Source: Candidatus Acidulodesulfobacterium acidiphilum
Lineage (GTDB): Bacteria > SZUA-79 > Acidulodesulfobacterales > Acidulodesulfobacteraceae
Length of the DNA: 32,654 nucleotides
NCBI GenBank assembly: GCA_008534395.1
Contig: SHMQ01000022.1
Coordinates: 1-32,654 of the forward strand
Reading direction: 5' to 3'
A program made the translations under genes and the position numbers. Under the pieces are notes generated by a model. It had not been told where the DNA came from, did not search any database, and saw only the letters and a list, made by a program, of their open reading frames with translations. The number at the start of each line of letters is the position of its first letter. Within the stretch, counting starts at the first letter, position 1. Shown in pieces: positions 1 to 4,094 of this stretch.

Positions 1-1
1 G

Positions 2-178
2 AAGGGGCATAAATTCGCGTTAAGCGCTTTTATAGGTCTTGCGATGGCGGCTCTTTTAAGGAAGATATTAATCTTTTCTCTGGCTTCGGGAAAATCCAAG
101 GAAGTCGCAATATTAGGTTTCCTCGTATTGGTGCTTGGAATAGTTTACTGGCTTATGAATAAAAGCATGAAGTCGTAA
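2..178 (+). CDS. C-terminal fragment of a small membrane protein, PsiE-like
   Basis: The window opens inside an ORF whose frame runs from base 2 to a TAA at 176-178, giving 58 visible residues. The visible part has two hydrophobic stretches (around residues 6-27 and 37-52), separated by a short charged linker containing ASGKSKE, and it ends with YWLMNKSMKS. Arginine-lysine followed by a hydrophobic run (LLRKILIF) and a C-terminal hairpin helix ending in a Tyr-Trp pair resemble the last two helices of PsiE-type phosphate-starvation-inducible membrane proteins. That family match is from memory and is not secure. The start lies outside the window. Nothing downstream on this strand looks cotranscribed, because a tRNA gene with its own promoter follows. 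Confidence 0.5.
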   Translation, partial: KGHKFALSAFIGLAMAALLRKILIFSLASGKSKEVAILGFLVLVLGIVYWLMNKSMKS

Positions 179-296
179 AGTCGCAGGAACAAAACATAAA
201 AACTAAAAAAACTATAATACATGGTTGTTATATCTGCGTTATAAGTAATTCTCAAGACAAATAATATACGACTGACAACAGGGAGAAAAAATTATA

Positions 297-325
297 TTGC
301 CTGCGCTTCTTATTAATGATACAAT
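297..325 (+). promoter_or_regulatory. sigma70-type promoter of tRNA-Pro(UGG)
   Basis: TTGCCT at 297-302, a 17-bp spacer and TACAAT at 320-325 place a transcription start near 332, about 20 bp before the tRNA gene. Read by eye only. Confidence 0.6.
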
Positions 326-352
326 AAATTACGTAATTAATTTTTCTAAAAA

Positions 353-428
353 CGGGATGTGGCGCAGTTGGTAGCGCACCTGCTTTGGGAGCAGGGGGTC
401 GCACGTTCGAATCGTGTCATCCCGACCA
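353..428 (+). tRNA. tRNA-Pro, anticodon UGG, CCA encoded
   Basis: The acceptor stem pairs CGGGATG (353-359) with CATCCCG (418-424). The D-arm is GCGC...GCGC, and the anticodon arm is CCTGC/GCAGG around the loop TTTGGGA, which reads anticodon TGG (386-388). The T-loop is TTCGAAT. Discriminator A425 is followed by an encoded CCA (426-428). The gene is complete. A decayed tyrosine-recombinase start lies 120 bp downstream, the usual arrangement when an element has integrated at a tRNA 3' end. Confidence 0.95.
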
Positions 429-472
429 CTTAAAAACACTGAAATAAAGCCTTTCATCGTAATTCACTCCAT

Positions 473-501
473 TTGACAAAAATGCAAAAAATAGGTAAAA
501 T
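473..501 (+). promoter_or_regulatory. near-consensus sigma70 promoter upstream of the integrase remnant
   Basis: TTGACA (473-478), a 17-bp spacer and TAAAAT (496-501) predict a start near 508, leading into the integrase remnant whose ATG is at 550. The promoter is intact although the gene it served is dead. Confidence 0.6.
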
Positions 502-549
502 CATGCAAAATTATGAAAATTTTTCCTACAAAAATCCCTATACTTTTTT

Positions 550-702
550 ATGAGAATTTATAAGCGCGGAAATATCTATTGGACTGAATTTATAGTAGAT
601 AATAAGCGTTATCAGATGTCCACCAAGACTAAGGATAAGAAGTTCGCATAAGAAATAGCCGCCGCTTTGCAGTCCGACGTGGTCCGGATATTGGGGAGTA
701 GT
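550..702 (+). pseudogene. N-terminal remnant of a tyrosine recombinase/phage integrase
   Basis: From ATG at 550 the frame reads MRIYKRGNIYWTEFIVDNKR, followed by YQMSTKTKDKKFA, a TAA stop at 649-651, and then, in the same frame, EIAAALQSDVVR. This is the pattern of the SAM-like/arm-binding N-terminus of phage-type tyrosine recombinases: a strand with a YW, a short KR turn, STKTKDKK, then a helix. The internal TAA is one substitution from AAA (Lys). After about 50 codons the homology stops at roughly base 700, where the promoter of the next operon begins, so the catalytic domain (R-H-R-Y) has been lost. Its position directly downstream of tRNA-Pro and behind a good promoter indicates a former integrative element. 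The family assignment rests on this short stretch only. Confidence 0.65.
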
Positions 703-710
703 TCACTCGG

Positions 711-736
711 ATATTTAAATATGCTATAATAGTGTT
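711..736 (+). promoter_or_regulatory. extended -10 promoter P1 with dyad, leaderless geometry
   Basis: TGC-TATAAT (722-730) is a perfect extended -10 box, and only 6 nt separate it from the ATG at 737, so the transcript should begin at or within a base or so of the start codon. Immediately upstream, and overlapping the TG, is the perfect palindrome ATATTTAAATAT (711-722). It is positioned where an autorepressor would block RNA polymerase. The same box and spacing recur at 1984 and, on the other strand, at 3807. Confidence 0.6.
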
Positions 737-976
737 ATGAAAATAGTAGGAAAAAGAATTGTGGAAAAAGAGATTTCTTTTGAACCCAGAGGGGATTATT
801 TAAAAGAAATTGCAACATGGAACGATACAATAAAAGAAATAAGATTTTTCCCAAAAGGCATTTATCGTTATAAGACCCATGAAGAGGCAGACGAACATTA
901 TTTAAATTGCTTTGCAAATAAAATTGCTAAAAATGAGTTAAAAAATTATGGAAGAAGCGAGAAAAGCAACGATTGA
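737..976 (+). CDS. small partner protein of nucleotidyltransferase operon 1 (putative antitoxin)
   Basis: This is a 79-residue soluble protein with no signal peptide or membrane segment. It contains the motif GIYRYKTHEEADEH (about residues 41-54), a Gly-(Ile/Val)-Tyr-Arg-(Phe/Tyr)-Lys-x-x-Glu-Glu-Ala pattern that I associate with short proteins encoded just upstream of AbiEii/MNT-type nucleotidyltransferases. The start follows an extended -10 box by 6 nt with no Shine-Dalgarno, so translation is probably leaderless. Its 3' end overlaps the next gene by 29 bp in another frame, which implies translational coupling. Function is inferred from context: the upstream small gene of such pairs usually encodes the antitoxin or the DNA-binding partner. 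No HEPN RX4-6H motif is present, so this is not the classical HEPN-MNT pair. The biochemical role is unproven. Confidence 0.7.
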   Translation: MKIVGKRIVEKEISFEPRGDYLKEIATWNDTIKEIRFFPKGIYRYKTHEEADEHYLNCFANKIAKNELKNYGRSEKSND

Positions 977-1433
977 CGATTTAAAAACAGTTATCAAAGC
1001 TCTAAATGAAGCTGGCGCCGAATATTTATTAATCGGAGGATACGCTCTGCATATGCACGGCATAGCAAGAACAACTTCGGATATAGATATCGTCGTTCCG
1101 GCAACCGAAGAATCTGGAGAGCGAGTCAGGCGGGCGCTTATGGTTTTACCTGATAAATCGGCAAAAGATATTCCAGTAGAGTGGTTTAAAGATGGAGAAA
1201 CAATTAGGTTGGCCGATGAAATAGTAGTGGATATTATGTTCACGGCTTGCGCAGAAACTTACGAGAGCCTGTCTAAATATGCGGTAAAAGCGGACTTAGA
1301 TGGAATAGCCGTTAATACGGTGAATTTAGAAGGACTTTTACTTACTAAAAGGTCGCCGAGAGGTAAGGATATAACTGACCGACAAATTTTAGAAACCGCT
1401 CTTAAAATATTGCGCGAACAAAAGAAAGGGTAA
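948..1433 (+). CDS. MNT/AbiEii-like nucleotidyltransferase 1
   Basis: This 161-residue protein of the polymerase-beta-like nucleotidyltransferase superfamily has its active-site signature near the N-terminus. LLIGGYALHMHG supplies the Gly-Gly (residues 30-31), TTSDIDIVV supplies the two metal-binding aspartates (D45, D47), and the third acidic residue is probably D95 in EIVVDIMF. The C-terminal third, with RSPRGKDITDRQIL, resembles the Lys-x(n)-Arg-x-Lys-D-x-x-D helix seen in AbiEii and DUF6036-type members, which probably binds nucleotide phosphates. Such proteins transfer NMP to tRNA or protein as toxins, or AMPylate a toxin as MNT antitoxins, and the sequence alone does not say which. It is the middle gene of three, overlapping the upstream gene by 29 bp and followed 7 bp later by the third. 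All catalytic residues appear intact. Confidence 0.85.
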   Translation: MEEARKATIDDLKTVIKALNEAGAEYLLIGGYALHMHGIARTTSDIDIVVPATEESGERVRRALMVLPDKSAKDIPVEWFKDGETIRLADEIVVDIMFTACAETYESLSKYAVKADLDGIAVNTVNLEGLLLTKRSPRGKDITDRQILETALKILREQKKG

Positions 1434-1440
1434 TAGAGTT

Positions 1441-1872
1441 ATGGAAAAAGAAAACGTTAAATATATAACAGGATTAGGTGCTTTAAATATTACGGGTGCT
1501 GATTGGCATATTTTAGACAATATAAGAACCGGTAATTGGCCGATGAGCGGAGTTGATTATTCTGATACGACAGAATTATTTGGCACGGCGGGACTAATCC
1601 CTTCCGGCACTTTCTCTAAATCTTTAGGAAATAATATGGGAAATATTAACTGCGCTTCTCCAGCCAGGGCGATAGCAGACATGGTTTACCATAATATATT
1701 TACCCTTAAACGTTATCCAGACCATGTTATTTTCAATGATTATTTATTAGAAGATGAAGATATAACTGAATTTATGAAATATTTTAATATCATGCTTAGC
1801 TTTGCGCAGTCGCAAGAAAAAAAGCAAGAAAAAAGTATGCTTCTTAGGTGGCAAAATGAATTTATCAGATAA
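1441..1872 (+). CDS. conserved-looking hypothetical protein, third gene of nucleotidyltransferase operon 1
   Basis: I do not recognise this 143-residue soluble protein. It begins KENVKYITGLGALNI, has a Trp-rich patch (TGADWHI, TGNWPMSG), a Ser-Gly rich middle (SGTFSKSLGNNMG), and the helix-like stretch SPARAIADMVYHNIF, which recalls helical segments found in proteins beside MNT-type enzymes. It ends in a charged Gln-Lys tail (SQEKKQEKSMLL). It starts 7 bp after the nucleotidyltransferase with a GAAAGGG ribosome site about 10 nt upstream, so it is part of the same operon. A further gene start (ATG 1856, with AGGTGG six nt upstream) overlaps its 3' end but is cut off after 19 codons. It could be an extra effector, or a regulator of the pair. 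Confidence 0.6.
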   Translation: MEKENVKYITGLGALNITGADWHILDNIRTGNWPMSGVDYSDTTELFGTAGLIPSGTFSKSLGNNMGNINCASPARAIADMVYHNIFTLKRYPDHVIFNDYLLEDEDITEFMKYFNIMLSFAQSQEKKQEKSMLLRWQNEFIR

Positions 1873-1915
1873 AGAAATAATTCATTATCTATTTTTACTC
1901 AATGTGAAACTATAG
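1856..1915 (+). pseudogene. truncated start of a fourth operon-1 gene
   Basis: ATG at 1856 is preceded six nt upstream by AGGTGG and overlaps the end of the previous gene, as expected for a translationally coupled gene. It reads MNLSDKEIIHYLFLLN and stops at TAG 1913-1915. A HicB-like 3' fragment in another frame begins at about 1891, so a deletion or recombination junction lies near 1890-1905. The product is unknown. Confidence 0.45.
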
Positions 1916-1977
1916 AAGAACTTAAGGAAAATATTAAGGACGCCTTGGAATGCCATTTAGGATATTTCGTAAGTTAA
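1891..1977 (+). pseudogene. C-terminal remnant of a HicB-family antitoxin
   Basis: In frame from 1891 to a TAA at 1975-1977 the DNA reads IFTQCETIEELKENIKDALE followed by CHLGYFVS. This is the C-terminal strand and helix pattern of HicB/UPF0150 antitoxins (F-T-Q-G-E-T-x-E-E-A-x-x-N-x-x-x-A). There is no start codon or N-terminal half, and no HicA toxin nearby. The gene is a fragment, joined at its 5' side to the orphan gene start at 1856 and followed directly by promoter P2. Confidence 0.6.
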
Positions 1978-1995
1978 ATATGCTATAATAGAGTT
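1962..1995 (+). promoter_or_regulatory. extended -10 promoter P2 with ATATTT-N8-AAATAT dyad
   Basis: TGC-TATAAT (1981-1989) stands 6 nt before the ATG at 1996. Upstream is an inverted repeat, ATATTT (1962-1967) and AAATAT (1976-1981) separated by 8 bp, overlapping the TG of the box. Bases 1963-1998 match the reverse complement of 3798-3833 at 35 of 36 positions. Confidence 0.65.
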
Positions 1996-2391
1996 ATGGA
2001 AAAGGTAAATTTTATTTTTTTGAATGATTTTATAGAGCATACGCCAAAGACGTTTAGCGATGTTATTGCGTCGGAGCGTCTGCATAAATATCTTTTTGGA
2101 GAATTCATCCTTAATAAAACGGCTGTTAAAAAAGCGGCCTCCGCAGTTAATAATCCTTTTATAAAGGAATCTCTCGAGAAAGCCGCCGTATTCTACTATG
2201 CTTTTAAATATGTATTTTACAATGATAAATATTACGGCGGAACCCCTAACAAAGAACTTGAAAAGTTAGTAGAGAACGGCATTATCAAATTAAAAACTCC
2301 TGGAACCATAAAATTAAAAGAATTTAAGGAGAACAGGACAGTATGGATGAAAGTACTCCACAAGATACCATTGAAAGAGTTAAGAAAATAG
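1996..2391 (+). CDS. small partner protein of nucleotidyltransferase operon 2
   Basis: This 131-residue, probably alpha-helical soluble protein is unlike the partner in operon 1. It is rich in aromatic residues in the middle (AAVFYYAFKYVFYNDKYY, about residues 64-80) and ends in a basic tail (RTVWMKVLHKIPLKELRK). I do not recognise a domain, and no HEPN RX4-6H, helix-turn-helix or catalytic motif is evident. The ATG is 6 nt from an extended -10 box with no room for a Shine-Dalgarno. Its last 49 bp overlap the next gene, whose ribosome site (AAGGAG, about 2327-2332) lies inside this ORF. The position matches that of the partner genes at 737 and 3800, so it is likely an antitoxin or regulator, by inference. 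Confidence 0.6.
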   Translation: MEKVNFIFLNDFIEHTPKTFSDVIASERLHKYLFGEFILNKTAVKKAASAVNNPFIKESLEKAAVFYYAFKYVFYNDKYYGGTPNKELEKLVENGIIKLKTPGTIKLKEFKENRTVWMKVLHKIPLKELRK

Positions 2392-2702
2392 TAAATTTTT
2401 TATCCAAAAATACAGATAAAAATATAGAAATTATCGTAGTAGGCGGAACGGCTATGTCTTTTTATGGAGATTACAGAACTACGATGGATATAGATGCGGA
2501 AATAATAAATTGTCCCGAAAATTTATATAAAAGTTTATTAGAACATTTAAAAGAAAATAAAATTCAATTCAATATAGACGAAGATTTTGATAGTTGGGGT
2601 ATGGTTGCCATGCCTTTAGGTTATAGAGAACGGGCAATCCCTGTTTACATTGTTTATAAGTCCTCTGAAGACTTTTCCAAGAACTGGCTCCATTTCTCTT
2701 AA
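2343..2702 (+). CDS. nucleotidyltransferase 2, C-terminally truncated
   Basis: 119 residues. The core signature is intact: IVVGGTAMSFYG gives Gly-Gly at 34-35, and TTMDIDAE gives D49 and D51. After about residue 110 (SSEDF, the usual start of the C-terminal Lys/Arg helix) the frame runs into unrelated sequence and stops with SKNWLHFS, so the C-terminal helix found in relatives is missing. That end coincides with the 5' part of an antisense ORF (2616-2774), marking a recombination junction near 2676. A perfect 146-bp copy of the catalytic core (2424-2569) occurs at 3839-3984. The protein probably has lost full activity. It overlaps the upstream gene by 49 bp. Confidence 0.65.
   Translation: MDESTPQDTIERVKKIVNFLSKNTDKNIEIIVVGGTAMSFYGDYRTTMDIDAEIINCPENLYKSLLEHLKENKIQFNIDEDFDSWGMVAMPLGYRERAIPVYIVYKSSEDFSKNWLHFS
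2424..2569 (+). repeat. 146-bp perfect direct repeat, copy 1 (nucleotidyltransferase core)
   Basis: Identical base for base to 3839-3984. Here it lies within a translated gene and encodes about 48 residues, including the Gly-Gly and Asp-x-Asp motifs. Confidence 0.95.
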
Positions 2703-2774
2703 ATATTGAAATTTTTCGTTAAATGCCAGATCTAAAAATTCTTGCTTAAATTTTTCTAATGGTTCGTTTTTCAT
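2616..2774 (-). CDS. short ORF, 5' part of an unidentified gene fused to antisense nucleotidyltransferase sequence
   Basis: ATG at 2774 (minus strand) follows GGGAGAGGTAG by a few bases, a good ribosome site. It opens with MKNEPLEKFKQEFLDLAF and continues NEKFQYLREMEPVLG, a charged amphipathic helix that looks like real coding sequence. After about codon 36 it runs antisense through the 3' part of nucleotidyltransferase 2 and stops at 2616. It starts 45 bp after the end of the minus-strand gene at 2819-3544, so it was probably the third gene of operon 3, now truncated to 52 codons and chimeric. Confidence 0.45.
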   Translation of the reverse strand: MKNEPLEKFKQEFLDLAFNEKFQYLREMEPVLGKVFRGLINNVNRDCPFSIT

Positions 2775-2818
2775 AATTACTACCTCTCCCAGCCTCCCCT
2801 GCCCTTGCCGAACTTGTT

Positions 2819-3544
2819 CTACAAGTCTTTGGAAAAGGTGTCGGGTTCGGGAGACATATTAATATCCTGTCTGTTTACCGAAAGCATTATGTTGGTAGAT
2901 AGAGTTTTACAGAAGTTTTTTACGTCATTCCAATCCTGCCATTTTTTACTGAGATTTTTATATTTAGTTAAATCGGTTTCATTTAAGTCGTAAGGTAAAG
3001 GATTTGAGAGTTGAACGAGCAGTTGCCCTATGGCAGATGCATTATTTTCCTGCGGATATATTTTATCGAAATCTTTTAAAGCTTCTTGAGTTCTTTTAAA
3101 TTCTAAATGATCTGATAAGGCAACGAAATCTATATAATCGCGCGTAGCATTTCTACTTATAATTAAAAATGCTTTAATTCTTAATATTTCAGACTCTGTA
3201 GGAACCGTTAATTTTTGCCCATTATACTCGATAGTTTTAGTTTCGAGCGGCGCAGTTCTTTTTAGTTGTCTAATGCCGGTTTCTATACCTTTAAAATTGC
3301 CGAGTATCAGTACCGGCGGCTTTATTCTGTTAGTTTTCCAGCCTGAAACCGATTCTAACGTCATTAATATTTCGTCAAATTTGTCTTTTAAATTATTAAC
3401 TACGAAATCGGTATCGTTTGACGTCCTATGCTCGGCGTATATGGCCGAAGCCGTTCCGCCTACGATGACGGCATCCGGTAAAATTTCATTAACTCTTGCT
3501 ATATTGGAAACAACGTCTTCCCATTCATTTTTATCGTTTGACAT
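2819..3544 (-). CDS. AbiEii/MNT-like nucleotidyltransferase 3
   Basis: 241 residues, the longest of the three nucleotidyltransferases here. The active site is at the N-terminus: AVIVGGTASAIYAEHR (Gly-Gly at 29-30) and TSNDTDFVV (D44, D46). The downstream part contains LTVPTESEILRIKAFLIISR followed by NATRDYIDF, which matches the conserved helix of AbiEii/AbiGii-type and DUF6036-type nucleotidyltransferases (Lys for phosphate binding, then Arg-Asp-x-x-Asp). A C-terminal extension (about residues 170-241) is helical and ends SPEPDTFSKDL. It overlaps the upstream partner gene by 14 bp. Members act as toxins or defence effectors that modify RNA ends, or as antitoxins; the role here is inferred. 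It faces operon 2 convergently. Confidence 0.85.
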   Translation of the reverse strand: MSNDKNEWEDVVSNIARVNEILPDAVIVGGTASAIYAEHRTSNDTDFVVNNLKDKFDEILMTLESVSGWKTNRIKPPVLILGNFKGIETGIRQLKRTAPLETKTIEYNGQKLTVPTESEILRIKAFLIISRNATRDYIDFVALSDHLEFKRTQEALKDFDKIYPQENNASAIGQLLVQLSNPLPYDLNETDLTKYKNLSKKWQDWNDVKNFCKTLSTNIMLSVNRQDINMSPEPDTFSKDL

Positions 3545-3800
3545 TCAAATCGCCTTCTTTTAAAGACAACGCTAAATTATGCCATAAATGATATTTCTGT
3601 TCCGTAGGGTCGGAAATATAGCGTACGGTTATTTTTAAAACATCGTCTAAAATCTCGCGGTGATTAAGACAATAATCCCTGAATTTAAGCCATGAATCCA
3701 TATCTCCTCTCGATATTATATCGTCAATAGCTTCAAGAGGAAGTCCTTTTTCTATGTTTACGTTTATATGGCGATGATTCATTATATCGTATGTTTTCAT
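3531..3800 (-). CDS. small partner protein of nucleotidyltransferase operon 3 (putative antitoxin)
   Basis: An 89-residue soluble protein starting MKTYDIMNHRHINV. Its core, LPLEAIDDIISRGDMDSWL followed by KFRDYCLNHR, resembles a helical repeat seen in short proteins encoded just before AbiEii-like nucleotidyltransferases (leading helix, R-G-D-x-x-S/D-W/F, then a second helix). The ATG lies 6 nt after an extended -10 box on the minus strand, with no Shine-Dalgarno. It shares no sequence with the partners of operons 1 and 2, although promoter and gene layout are the same. Coupled to the nucleotidyltransferase by a 14-bp overlap. Likely antitoxin or regulator, by context. Confidence 0.65.
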   Translation of the reverse strand: MKTYDIMNHRHINVNIEKGLPLEAIDDIISRGDMDSWLKFRDYCLNHREILDDVLKITVRYISDPTEQKYHLWHNLALSLKEGDLNVKR

Positions 3801-3833
3801 AACTCTATTATAGCATATTTGACTTACGAAATA
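3801..3833 (-). promoter_or_regulatory. extended -10 promoter P3, inverted copy of P2
   Basis: On the minus strand, TGC-TATAAT (TATAAT at 3807-3812) stands 6 nt before the ATG at 3800. TATTT and AAATA flank an 8-bp core, the same dyad as in P2. Bases 3798-3833 match the reverse complement of 1963-1998 at 35 of 36 positions. Confidence 0.65.
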
Positions 3834-3838
3834 CTCGC

Positions 3839-3984
3839 ATAGAAATTATCGTAGTAGGCGGAACGGCTATGTCTTTTTATGGAGATTACAGAACTACGAT
3901 GGATATAGATGCGGAAATAATAAATTGTCCCGAAAATTTATATAAAAGTTTATTAGAACATTTAAAAGAAAATAAAATTCAATT
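3839..3984 (+). repeat. 146-bp perfect direct repeat, copy 2 (orphan nucleotidyltransferase core)
   Basis: Identical to 2424-2569 at every base but without the 5' or 3' parts of the gene. Its left end abuts promoter P3, and its right end falls inside the small minus-strand ORF at 3962-4057. Being an untranslated fragment with no divergence, it is either a very recent duplication or an assembly join. Confidence 0.95.
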
Positions 3985-4057
3985 TATCGTTAATTTTTTT
4001 TAACTCGTCTAAAATCTGCAGAAATATTTCAGATTCGCTTATTTCGCTGCCGTCCAT
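3962..4057 (-). pseudogene. truncated gene downstream of the chemoreceptor
   Basis: ATG at 4057 with AAAGGAG upstream begins 37 bp after the end of the chemoreceptor gene and reads MDGSEISESEIFLQILDELK followed by KINDK, a coiled-coil-like helix. At that point it enters the 146-bp repeat and stops after 31 residues. It looks like the second gene of the chemoreceptor operon, cut by the island junction at 3984. Function unknown. Confidence 0.5.
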
Positions 4058-4094
4058 ATTAATATCGAATCTCCTTTTATTTTTTATAGTTAAT

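Noticed and set aside
737-1433. Classical HEPN-MNT (type VII) toxin-antitoxin pair
   Set aside because: None of the three partner proteins has the HEPN RX4-6H motif, and the lengths and folds do not fit.
1963-3833. Invertible phase-variation switch
   Set aside because: The inverted repeats carry promoters that both point inward, so inversion would leave each operon attached to an equivalent promoter and not switch expression; kept only as a recombination hotspot.
550-4060. Integron-like cassette array
   Set aside because: Toxin-antitoxin pairs with their own promoters suggest one, but the operons lie in both orientations, no attC-like sites separate them, and the recombinase remnant does not look like IntI.
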